DNA of 64,000 bases. Origin: Setoptus koraiensis (taxonomy: Eukaryota; Arthropoda). A model generated the notes under the pieces. The model was not told where the DNA came from. It saw nothing but the letters and a program-made list of their open reading frames with translations, and made no database searches. Shown in pieces: positions 21,671 through 34,400 of the stretch. The stretch is from NCBI GenBank assembly GCA_048013815.1, contig CM106586.1, positions 5,146,001 to 5,210,000 of the forward strand, given 5' to 3'. The position numbers and the translations under genes were made by a program. Numbering within the stretch: position 1 is the first letter of the stretch; every line of letters begins with the position of its first letter.

Positions 21671-21915
21671 AACACAATTTAGACCCAATTACTAATTAAT
21701 CGAACAATCGAACAGATCAACACAACGAACACAAATCATAGCAATCGGAGCAAGCCCCACAGAGAATTGATCAAGGGCTCGATAAAAAATTCGATTAAAA
21801 ATGATTCGAATAGCTCGACAGGCGACCATGCTCTATTTAATAGTGTTAGCATCTCTCTATAAGTAATATATACTCATTAGCGTTCATTCACTACTGCCAA
21901 CTACTGTGTCTGTGT

Positions 21916-21921
<6 letters not shown>

Positions 21922-21968
<47 letters not shown>
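21922..21968. repeat. (GA)n microsatellite
   Basis: About 23 uninterrupted GA units in the non-coding DNA between lipase and SHANK. Confidence 0.95.
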
Positions 21969-21971
<3 letters not shown>

Positions 21972-22341
21972 TAAAACAAAATAAAAAAAAATATAGAGAA
22001 AATGCTTGCATGATAAAATGAGTAATGGAAATGGCTCTTCCCAGGATACAGTCGAGTTTAGTGAGCGAGTCATAAATCACAGCAAGAGCGATACTTTTGT
22101 GCAACCAAACGATCGTTAGTGATTAACTAGCAGCAAGATTAACCAATCAAGGAGACAAACGCAATGGGCAAAAAACAGACAATTTAAACACGATATTTGA
22201 CGTAACAAATTGCCTTGACGGGCCCCAATAATGTCAGTCAGCCAATAATGGTCGGTAGTTATAATAATGACAGCAGACGGGCAAAAATTTGGTAGCGCAA
22301 AGGAGAAAAAGTTCAATGAAACATGGGTGATAGCATAACAA

Positions 22342-22347
22342 TTTATT
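22342..22347 (-). terminator. Poly(A) signal AATAAA of SHANK
   Basis: TTTATT on the plus strand, 95 bases past the SHANK stop at 22442. Its position supports the stop as the real end of this transcript. Confidence 0.55.
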
Positions 22348-22441
22348 ACCAAACATCAGATGGATGTGTAATAACAGGTGGCGTAATCAATATTGATCAT
22401 ATAAAATGCTTACTGAATGTAATGAATGCCAACAGCATACA

Positions 22442-25400
22442 TTACATTCTTCTTTGTTGCCCTCTCTCCATCTCTGTATTTTTCAAACATTTCATATTGC
22501 ACCGATGGACTGTTGTTTGTTGTTGTACCTGTTGCAGGCTCTGTTGTCTATGCTGCTGCAGCTGTTGTTGTTGTTGTTGTTGCTGGTAATGATGGACGAG
22601 ATGATGTGGATGCTGTTGCTCTTGCTGATATAGTAGTTGCTGATGTTGATGCTGGTGTGCAGGTAGCGAGGGTGCATGATGAGCGTGTAGGTGACGAGGC
22701 AGCGTACCCGATGTAATGGCACCACTTGACACTAGCAAGGCGCCCTGTTCTTTTTGATTAAGCGCCTGTTGCTTGAGCAATAGGTTACCACTACTCATAC
22801 TGCTAGATAACAATAATTGTTGTTGGTGCTGTTGCTGCTGTTGTTGTTGTTGATGATGATGATGGTGGTGGTGATGATGCTGTTGGCGATGGTGATGGTG
22901 TTGTTGCTGCTGTTGTAGCTGCTGCTGTTGTAGCTGCTGCTGTTGTAGTTGCTGCTGCTGTTGTTGTTGTTGGTGATGATGGAGGTGATGATGTGAATGC
23001 TGCTGCGGCTGCTGATATAGCTGTTGCGTGATTATTGCCGATTGTTGTTGCTGCTGTGGCTGATGAGCGGGCAGCGGGGGCGGAAGATGAGCGTACAGGT
23101 GACGAGGCAGCGTGCCCGATGAGATGGAGCCGTTGGACACTAATAAGGAACCCTGCTCCTGATCGTTGAGCGCCTGTTGCTTGATCAACAAGTTACCACT
23201 ACTCATACTGCTCGATAAAGATAGTTGCTGCTGCTTCTGGCGGTGGTGCTGTTGTTTTTGTTGTAGTTGTTGCTGCAGTTGTAGCTGTTGCTGTTGTAGT
23301 TGCTGCTGTTGCTTCTGTTGCTGTAGTTGTTGTTGCTGCTGTAGTTGTTGTTTCTGTTGTAGTTGTTGTTGCAGTTGTTGTTGCATTTGCTGTTTTTGTT
23401 GTTGTTGTTGTTGTAGCTGTTGTTGCTGTAGTTGTTGTTGTTGCTGCTGTTGTTGTATTTGCTGCTGTTGTAGTTGTTGTTGTTGCTGCTGCTGTTGTTG
23501 CTGCTGCTGTTGTTGCTGCTGCTGTTGGTGGTGTTGTTGAAGAGCACCATTTTGAAGCGCCGAGCTGCTGCTTAAACGATGGGCCGCCTGGGCCACTTTG
23601 TTGGCGCTCGGCGTTGACGGATGCCGCGATCCGATCACGGGTGGTGGCGGCGGAGGCGGCGGTCCATCTAGCGGTGGTGGTGGCGGTGGTCGTGCATCAA
23701 CCAGCGCTGATGACGTCAGTTGCGTTCCGGCCGGCGGGGGCGGTAGGGGCCCGACGAGCGGTGGTGGTGGCGGTGGTGGCGGTTCAACCAGCGGCGGCGG
23801 TAACGGTCCGAATGGAGCAGGCGGTTCGACCAGGGGTTCCAGACTGGCAGAGTTGGGTAGCACTTTGTTAACTGGTGTTGAGCCATGATTCTGTTTAGGA
23901 TTCGCCTCTTGACTGGGGGGACTGTCGCTATTCTTCCTGTTATTGGGTGTCGCTGCATTATTAGACGACTTGAAGTTGATCTTGGCGGACACTGCGGGTG
24001 GCGGCGGTGGTGGCGGTGGCGGCGGCGGCGGTCCAGCCATCGGGGGCGGTGGCGGAGGTGGAGCCGGCGCTGTCGGCGCTTCAACCACCGGTGGCGGTGG
24101 TGGAGGCGTTGCCGGCTGTTGAACTATCGGTGGCGGCGGCGGCGCGGGTGCCGGAGGTTCCGGTGCGGCTGGCGTCTGTTGCGTATGCGGTCGCTGCCCG
24201 ACCATTGATGGCGGTGGCGGCGGAGGAGGAGGCGGCGGTGGTGGCGGAGGTGGCGCTGTTTGCACGGGGGCGCCTTGAGCAGTTTCTTGGTGTTTTTGTT
24301 TGTCCTCTTGTTGTTGGTCCTGTTGCTGCTGTTGCTGCTGCTGGTTGAATTGCTGATAATCGTGGCTGGTGACAACCATGGACTTGACTCGCGCAACGCG
24401 CGTCAGCGTGGTTGACGGGTCCCGCTTGGGCGGCTTAGGCGGCTGGACGTTCTTGCGTCTTCCGAGCGTGGCCACCAGTTGCTGATGAAGAGCCACTGCC
24501 GGATCCGTTGCGGTGGGCATCATTGTGAACGGCCTAGTTGCAGTTCGAGCAGCTGACAGTCTTGGCATTGTTGAAAATGTAGACGGTGGCACAGTATCAG
24601 CATGATCAGCATCGTGTCGCCGCTGTTGGTTATCGCGTGATAATCGCTCAGGCGACAATGGTTGTTTGTTTGGCGCTGGCTCTTGTTGTTGTTGCTGCTG
24701 TTGCTGTTGTTGTTGTTGCTGCTGCTGCAGCTGTTGATGTTGCTGTTGATGTTGCTGCTGTCCGGCCGACTTTGACCTTGGCATGGTGGACACGCCGAGC
24801 GCCGCACAAGAGTATGAGTTGGTGGGAAGCGGCGGCGGCGTCGCTATGGTCAGTGTGACTTTGTTGCCAGATTGACGAATCAATTGGACCACATACTCAT
24901 GGCTTGACAGTCGCACATCAAGATCATTGACCGCCACTAGGAAATCACCTCTCCTTAGTCCGGCCTGTTCGGCCACACTGCCCGCTTCTATCTCATCCAG
25001 ATATTGGAAACTGGCCAAATTGTTGGCCGCCAAAACGTCCATATCTATTCTTGTCTCACCTAGGGTACCATTGTTGTTGGCCAGCGTGGTGACGCTGTTG
25101 CTGTTGTTGTTGCTGTTGTTGATCTTTGCGCCGCGCAGCACAAAGCCGAAACCATTATTGGACCTTATTAGTGTCACTCGCGATTGCGAAGGACCATTGC
25201 ATTGATTAGTGGTGCTGCTGCCGATAGTGATAGTAGTAGTTGGTGCTGTTTGTTGCTGTTGACTAGTTGCGGTTTCCTGAGAACAAGAAGACAAGCGGCC
25301 AACAGCCGCTGATGCGGCCGTGTTGCCCGAAATAGGAGAAGTGTTGCTCGAAGTAGGAGAAGTGTTTGAAGCAGTAGTAATAGTGGTGGTGGTTGTAGTA

Positions 25401-28400
25401 GTAACAGTGGTGGTCATCACGGCGCTGTTGGTATTGGAGTTACAATCGGTGGTTATGCCAGTGTGCTGCTGCTGCTGCGGCTGTTGCGGATGAACAATGG
25501 CTGGAATGGGCGCCCTACGAGCCAGATTATATTTGGGCCTCTCGCGGAACGTTCGCACCATTTCCGGTTTGTGTGACTCAATCAATTGGGCCAATTGTAT
25601 GTTGCCCGATATAATGGCCACCTGATGAGGATTTTGGTGGCTATTATTGGTTATATTTGGCGAACAGCCGCGCATTAATAATATCTTGGCACAGTTCGTG
25701 CGGTCATTGATGGCGGCCACATGTAGCGGTGTGTTGCCTATGGGACGGTTACCAGCAATATTTGTGATCGCAGCCAGCAATATTTGTGATGGCAACAATG
25801 TTTGATTAATAACAACAATATGTTAAAAGTTTGTTGTTGTTCGTTGTCAGGTGATTATTAATGGTTATTAATGAGAATAATTAACGACGATTAATTACGG
25901 TTTGCATGGGTGGTAGTGAGAGCATGAGTGGCAAAGGTAAGTGAGTAAAAGTGACCAGCAAGTGACCAGCGAATGGCAGTGGTAGCCTTGGCTGTTAGTG
26001 TGTGCGCCTGTATCAAACAAGGGTCCTGACACACACAGAAAGATCGAGATAGATAGACAAACGGGAGTGGAGGCGTCGTTCAACAACTCACCTGAGCCAG
26101 TGATTTTGGCATTCATATCACAACCGTAGTAGAGTAGTTGCTCCAAGTGAGCGTCAAGTCCCAATTTGCAGGCCTACACACAAAATTGTTTGTGTTTGTT
26201 TGTTTGTTTATTTATTACCATACACATTGGTGGATGTCGTGTTGTTGACCAATGGTTATGGTCCGAACAGCCAGCAAGCGATCATAAGAGAAAGACAGGG
26301 GAGAGAGAGAGAGAGTTTATTTGGTTAGTTGGTGGTAAAATGGTTTGGATGATTGATTAATGTTTCTCGACTGGCCGGCCAGTTTGCGAGGCCATATTGA
26401 TGGCTTAAGAGTATCAGATGAGGAGCTTCTTATGTTGACCGGCAGGCCGATAAGCACAAAAGCAGCGACAACACGCCAGCAACAATAACGGCTCCGAGAT
26501 GCCTCGTCGCACTAAAAACGAACGGACTGGCAACTGGACGACCAACTACCAGATTGAGATAAAGTACAAGTTGCAACGATTAAACAGAGACACAGAGCTG
26601 CTGCTGGTGCCTGTGTTGTATTTAGCTTGGCCCGTTTAGTGTTCACTGTGTTTCTACCGAAGCCTAGTGTGTTAGTTTAAGTTGAAAAGTGACGCATTCC
26701 CTCTGATACAAGTGACGCAAGACAGCAGCAACAACAACAACATTAACAACAAGAGGAATCTTCCCACTGTGTGTCTATGTGTGCATTGTGTTTGACCGAA
26801 GACAAACGTTGCAATGTGTCGAGACACGGAGAGAGAGAGAGAGAGACATGGAAATAGAACCAACTGAAATCAATTGTTGCAAGAATTTGCATAAGAATAA
26901 AACTATGATAGCAAACACTGCGAATAATAATTGCATGCGCAAGCTGGGCAACTAATCTCCCATTGGACTTGATCTGGCGTTGTCGTCTGCTAGAGCCAGC
27001 TCCGACAAGACTGCGACCGAGTGAGCATGATTGAACATGAACGTAACAACGGACAAATTGAGAGGAGTAACTGACCAGCGTGCCTGAAACACACCGCTGA
27101 TGATGCGCGCAGGACAGATGCCAGATAGTCGAGTTAATCTGGACAGCGCAGGAGAGTGATTAACGACGACGACGACGACGACCGGCGCAGCGATGCTAGC
27201 AATGCTAATGGCGATGATGCAAGAATGTGTGCTTACCTGGTGGACCTCTTGCCAGCCGTGCTGGTCTATGACGCCATGAATTGAATGCTCATGCAACAGT
27301 AGCTGCGTTATCTTGATGTTTGACGAATACAAAATGGAATAATATAACGGAGTCAGGCCGTTTGAGTCTCGGTAGTTGGAAGTGGCACCTGTTGTGTTTT
27401 TGCAGTTGCGTTGCAGCAGTTGCGCCAATGGTAAATATATCGTCGTCCATTGACGATTGAGAGCGACAGAATGTGTGCCAAGTGTGCCAAGTGTGTGTGT
27501 GCGTTGGGCGGTGTGATATGTTAAAATGATAAGAATATTATTAGATAGTGAAGTAGAGAGATAGATGGGTTAGGCACTATTTTTGGCAAATGGACAAAAT
27601 ATAATTGAAAACATGGAAGAGAAGGTGATAATAATACGGTAATCAATAGGTAGCGGCGATCAAGTGTGAAGAGGCTAATGACGAGCCAACATCACGATGA
27701 TAGTGGTTCCATGAATAAAACGACGACCGGCAAATGGGCAAGTGGGTAGCTGGGCCGAATAATGACCAATGAAACACCACCGGACCAATAATAGCAGCAT
27801 TGCCAGTCTTGGCCAGTTGATAGTGCCAGTTTATCGGGTGACCAACATAGCCAGACAGGCGGACGCAGACACTTGTTGCTGTCAAAGTCAAAGCCAGCGA
27901 GGGAGAGAGAAAGGTCAGCCGGAGGCAGCAATGACCCAATATGATCAATAATAGATCTCTCTGCACCACTGGCTCAATAACAACAGCTTGGTAAAATTAA
28001 TCATTATAAAACCAATAGTTGATTGGTTCTGGACACAGCGCTGGCTATCGCAAGTCGGAGGAGTATGAAAAGAATGAAAATATAACTATAGAGTAATTGA
28101 TTTTCTCAACAACAAAAACAACAACAGCAATTCTCTCATTCATTTCTTATGCGCTCTCGGCTCGCTCTCTCTCGGCTCTCTCTCTCTCTCTCCCTCTCTT
28201 GTCTTGCCTTGCATTGCATCAGCCTTGTCTATTTCTTGCTCTCTATGCTCCTTTATTATTACGCCATTTTACAAGAATATCAGCAGCACACATCATATGC
28301 TGCGGCCACAATTAGTATTGGCCACAGGTTATTAGTAGTTGCACACTGGAATTCAAAGATTGCTTGCCAATCTTTCCATCATCATTTCGAGATACAACCG

Positions 28401-31400
28401 CACACATACGCTAGTGGCCAAGTGCAGAGAGATCGGCTCATCTTCGCACAATCCGTCCTTCGAAGTCTTATTAGTGTCGACGCTACGACGGAACTAACTT
28501 TGAAGAGAGCTAGCCGCAGACACCGGAGTTTATGTAACACGACGAGATGGAAGCAATGGGACCAGTGCTTAACATCCACTGACACGTCGAGCCGGCCGAG
28601 CCTGTCGATAGAGGTATGTTGGTCAAATGAGTGGTGGGCGCCTTTCTCTCTCTCTCTCTCTCTCTCTCCCTCTAATGAATAACTCATGAGCGGACGCCGG
28701 TTGTGATGCATCATCGCAGCAGCGGTTGAGCTTGCGCCAGGAGAGAGAGAGAAAATAGCCGCGAGCTCGGAATATCTACCTACTTATTACTTTTCATTGA
28801 TACTCCCTCTAAATGTGCGCCTGGGTATCATGAGAAGAGAATATCAGTCTCCGTGCCATGAATGCTCACTCATTGGGCAGCAACAACATTAACTCTAGCA
28901 AATGTTGTAATCAATTACTCATTTCATAACTGTTACTAACTGGAATAAATTCATTAGTTAGTGGCTACAACGGACGTAACTAACACCATAACATACGCAC
29001 ATTTACAAAATTGATGATACTTTCGAGAGTAGATAGACATTTCAGGCCAACTAACCAACTTAATGTTAGCGTGACAAATGCATCTTCCTATTTCCGATTG
29101 ACAATGAGCCCATTGATTGCCAATATGAGCGCTGCGATCGGTCACTACGTGAATGCCAGCCAAGCTAGCCAGACACACGACAAAAAGCCGCAACGTCATT
29201 GTGCGACCTATTGGGTGGTTGGTTCAGCGCCCCTTATCGTAACGTTGCAAATTGGCAAGTAAAGAGGCTCAGCCGTTTAGTAGTTAACTGTAACCATTAG
29301 GCCATCATTTGATCACTGTCAGCATGATGTGTGTGTTCACTTGTTAGTCGCTATCGCAATAGTAAAATGAGTGTCGTTGATGACTAAAGAGTTCACCAAG
29401 TAACGTAATGATCGTTTGGTCGTCTCAACTTGTCCTAACGGTCTATTTGCTATGTGAAGAGTTGGTTGGTCGGAACATGTATTTGGCTCACCTTTTATTG
29501 CCCAACAACGACAACAGCAACACAACTATTAACAACAAGCTAGACTAATAATTAAGTTCAGCTTCAATCTGCTAAATTGAGCTGACCATCATAGTGCATA
29601 TGGCTGCTGGCTCTCACAGGTTACTCGTTAGCTGCTGGCAATCATTAACAGTTACTTTTCGATATAGGTGTATCAGAATTTATCTAGCCATGCCTAACTA
29701 TATCTAGCTGATCGCTAGTATAGTTAGATGATCGCTACATCGCATCCTGACCGTTTCGATGATCAACATCCGGAATTTTGACTGCTCGTCATCATCAACA
29801 CTGCGTACACTGTTTGCGCAAAGTTCAACAAGGGATGCAAATTCGCCAAGCTATAGATGAGAGATTTTGATGCTGTCTCAAAAAGTTTAATTAAAATAAT
29901 TCAAAAAAGTTGCCACTGTTAATGTTTCGCTATGCCTGTCTTTGTTGATAAATAACAGGATATAAGGGAGTGTGCATATGACGCGTTCACTAGCCTACCA
30001 ACTAGCCAGTTTTCTCTAACTCTCTCCGTTTCTTTATATCTGATAGCACTAGTGGATGATTAAGGGGCTGATATACAACAACTATTGAATTGATGTGCAA
30101 CTGATGCAAACATCAAACGAACCACATAAACCATATAAACCGTGCAAATAACCACTGAATAACAGTGAGCACGCAACCAAATTCGGGTAGCGCATCTTAA
30201 TCATTGTGTCAGTCAGTCGTTGTGTTGCTTCTGGCAAGGCCCAAATCATCTCTACTACTAATTTTCTAACTGACCTTACCACACACTACCGCATTTGCCT
30301 TGGCTCTTTCACTCTTTTATACTGTTCAATTAGATAGAAACGAATAAGTAGAAGTTTGCTACTTGGTGACACGCAACAACAGATCGTGCACTCTACTATA
30401 TTATTCCTCCATTGAATAAATCCATTACTAGCTAACCATCTCCGCTCATGTATTCATTCGTTCGTATAAAATGAGAAAGTGAACCACAAATGTAATAAGC
30501 TAGCAGCAACAAAAACAACAACAAATAAAACTTTCAACTGAGTAGTGATCTTGGTGCTGATGGCAAGATAATTGTGTGACATGTATCTACTAATTATCTA
30601 CTCCTACTCGCTTTTGTAATGGTAAACTTAATGAGATTAATGTTGCAACCAAACCACTACTAGCCACGCAGCTGAGAGCTAAGAGAGACATAGCCAGCAA
30701 TAAATAGTAGGCTAGGTATCATCAAAAGAGAGTTACATTTTTTGTCCTTCTTTTTTGTTTGTTTGTTTGTTGATTCTGGTTCTTAAAACTTCTCTCTATG
30801 CTGTTAAAACTACCACTGCTTCTCTACTTTGTATGATGAATCATCAATTTTTTGCCCTATTTAAGCCTCTTTCTTTTTCATACTGAAAAACTATTCCATT
30901 GTGATGTGATCTGTTCTTATAAATTTATCATCATCGATGGCGTGATCCGTCTCGACTACCAGTTGACTTGCCAATCGTCCCGCCTAAACATAGGTTAGAC
31001 GATACACGCCGGTTCGATTGCCGCATCGACTTAGCGAGCGTCGTCAGCACCGCCTCTTCCTTCTCTAATCTATCTAGCTAGAAATCAAATCGATTACAAC
31101 TACAACTAATCATATTACATAAAGCATAAGCGGCAATGGGAAGTGGAGATGCTTCTAAACATTGCTGCTAACTGAATTCCGCCTGCCTATTTGTAAATAA
31201 TAACGACGACGAGGACGAAATATAAACATGGTGGTAGAGAGCGGCGATGGTGGCATTTTTCAAGCAAAAACAAATAATATTCGCCAACGGAGAGAAAAAG
31301 ATCACCATGGCAGCTTAGATGGGCGAGTAGTAATGGTGAAGTGGATTGAATGGAATTGGTCAAAATCTATCTGTCAGTTGGTCCACTTTTGTATTTGGTG

Positions 31401-34400
31401 AGTCCTGATTGATCGATTGTAACCGTTTCAGACACACAATCCCATTGGCCTATTGCCGCATAGCCACTCGCGCCACTATCTCAATAAGGATAATAATGAT
31501 GCTGCTATCAGAGTGACCGTTACGAGAAGCGCTTCACAACAGCAAGATTCCCGACTTGGAAACATCATCAATGATGGTTTGTTTGCTGCTGTCGTTTGTT
31601 TGCCGTGTACCATTTGTTGTTTGCTGCTCAATAATATCTGACTGCTTACAACAACATGGATCGAAACTAATTAATATAGAAATTTAGTCTAGTCATTGTA
31701 ATATTGATTTGATATGCATGGCATATCTAATCAATATTAAACTACCGGGGAGCATAGAATCAGACAAATGTGTAGATAATGTGCGGTGGAACTTAACAGT
31801 GTCTCGCTGGACGAACTATGATAAACATTTGTTAGTAGGTTTGTTATAGATGGTGCATTGTTTGTGAGTCAATAAAGGAAAAGTATATAAAAAACAAAAC
31901 TATTGACCAGCCATTTGGAGGTGTGTTTGTTGTGTAGGGCAAAATGAAAGAGTTGTTCCTCAGCATCATTTAACAACAACAACAACAATAACGATATTTG
32001 CCATAGCATGATAATCGATGGCATTAGCGCGCGTATAAGTGGAATTTGTATTTGTTTGCCATCAGATAAACTAATAATTATTGGTTGTAGTAACAAGCTT
32101 AAACTTACCTAAATCCAGTAGGGTCTTCAATGCAACATAGTTGGACTTTTGTGCAGCCGTGTGCAATGCCGTTCTGCCGTCATGATTGCGGAAATCAAGT
32201 ATGGCGCCCGCATTAGCCAAAGCCACTAATATTTGTTGTACTGAGTTTGGCGAGGCTTCCAACGAGGCTTGGCATGATGATGCCAGGCTAAGCGGACTTT
32301 CGCCAATACTCGACGAGTCTTCAGAAATGAAATTGGGATCACAATCTGTCAATAATTTATTAATTCTACTCAAACTGTAATCTTGTATTGCATCAATTAG
32401 TTTCGATCGCTTGCGCCTTTGTCGTGTGGAGTTACCTAATAATTTGTTATTGTTGTGCATGTGTGTGCATGCGAAATACAAATATAATAAACATAATTTG
32501 ACATTAGCAACAAAGGACCTAGAAATGGATGATTGCACTACGCCGCAATAACAAGTTGCCTAGTCAATTTGTATGACGAAAGACTATTTTTTGGTCTATT
32601 TTTTAGTGCTTACCTCCAGCGAACGTGGATGTCATCGAGATGTTTCGCTTTTTAAGCTTAAACTCTAGATCTAAGTAATAGCCATTGGGAGAACATATGA
32701 TGGAAAAATAATCTGTCAGAAATAGTTCATCATCAACAAATCTACCTAATGCAAACGAATAAAAGCCATAATTCAAGTAGCTCTGCCAACGCTGTTGACT
32801 GATTGCACTGGCTGATGTATATAAATGATGACGGTGTTTTTTCTTCCTGTTGTTATTGTTGTTGCTTGTGGTGATGGCTGTTGAGCCGCTGTTTCGGCTG
32901 TCATTCTGAGGTGCATGATTATTAACCTTGTTGGTAGAAGCAGCTCTCTTGTTGTTGCCCTGATAAATTGAAGCGCCACCGCTGCTGCCGACGCCATCGG
33001 CTATACCATTATTATTACAGTTAGCAAGATCATTATTACACTTGATCGTGTTACTTAAGATACCATCGATTAGACGCGCCTTAATGTTCCAAAATGTTTC
33101 ATCCACCTGACACTCGATCTCATGCTGCAATCAAATCATCATCATCATGATATAGAAATGATGAGTTATAGAGTAGTTTGCGGGATGAGGCAGGGTAGAG
33201 GAGAGGAGGGTAGTGATGTGATTCATCCAACAGCGCAGCCAAAGTAGTGTTAGTGGTTGTCAGTGGAATTTGTAGAAATAGTAGATGTTGTTGTTGTTGT
33301 TGTGAAGGTTCAGGTGAAGATGTTATAGTTGGACACGGTGACGAGGATAGCATTTTTTTAACGAAGACAGTATTGCGATACCATCGGGCATAGTATGTAA
33401 CACAGATTGATTAAATGCATGCGAAAAGATGGAATTTAACCGCATCATCCACATCAAAAGATGGATGGATAGATAGACGAGCATACGTTCAGTTGGACAG
33501 ATAGACGATGCAAACGTCAGGATTGTTTGTTAGCAGGCATTGTTAAAACATCACACATCACATCACAGCCATCGATTGTATGCATAATCATGGGGTCGAC
33601 GTCATCATCATGTTGCGGCCAAAGTGGTAGAAGTTCATATTTTTATAGTTCAGTTTTGTTTTAATCCAATATTTTGTTATTGTTATTGTTGATGGAAGGA
33701 TAATGTTTTGTTCGTAGTCAAACGGGTGCGAGGAGGGATGCGAAATTGAATTGAAGATGGATGAATGTTATAGTTGTTGTTGTTGTTTTTAGTGCAGAAA
33801 AAAAATACGATTGACGTTGCGTTTCGCAGGTAATATAAGTGATGCAGATGATGGCGATAAATAATAATAATACGGATAGGAGTCGTTTCCAACGGTGAGC
33901 ATCACCACAGTAGGGCAAAATTAGATGATCATTTTCAAGATAATATTTGTTGTTGTGGTTGTCGACCGTTGGTTATGAGGTAGTGGTAGTGATTGTTAAG
34001 TGGTTTTTGGGGGGAAAAAATAAAGGGTAACAATGCAGGTTGTTAGTTGTGTTTTGACGGTAATGTTGATGGTAGCGTAAGAAAATTATATTGTAACAAC
34101 AACGTCATACAATCATAATAGTCATAATAACGATAATAACAACATTACATTATATAGGAAACAAATTATAATAATAATAGGAATAGGAATGTATAAGTTA
34201 AGTGTCTTAATAAATTGGATATCTCATATCTATGTAGATCTTTAATCTAGATTATGGTGCAAATTAGAATAGAGGATTCTAATTTTAACACCAGCATCGC
34301 AGAAACTAAGTAGTTTGCTAAGTTGAAAGAAGGATTAATAGAATGGATCTTATCACCGTTGTGATGTTAATAAGAGAGAGATAGAGGAGCTGATTGATCA

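Larger units (their letters stand above)
20765..22341. other. Intergenic region upstream of lipase, downstream of SHANK
   Basis: No gene is firmly supported. It holds ATGGCGCCAA (21399-21408), (GTT)n-like runs near 21000 and 21200, a perfect 13-bp hairpin (21639-21670) and a (GA)n tract (21922-21968). A minus-strand ATG reading frame (21167-20850) with one hydrophobic segment is noted but not accepted. Confidence 0.45.
27389..32108 (-). other. SHANK intron 3 (4.7 kb)
   Basis: GTAAGT donor and CACAACAG acceptor, both in phase 1. It holds CT/GA simple repeats (28160-28195, 28643-28670), a bulged hairpin (29694-29727) and a 19-bp inverted repeat (31699-31739). No nested gene or transposon recognised. 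Confidence 0.75.

Noticed and set aside
23166-23540. Plus-strand frame of almost pure cysteine
   Set aside because: It is the complement of the SHANK CAG/CAA tract.
31005-31025. B-box-like GGTTCGATTGC
   Set aside because: No A-box at the right distance upstream and no cloverleaf.
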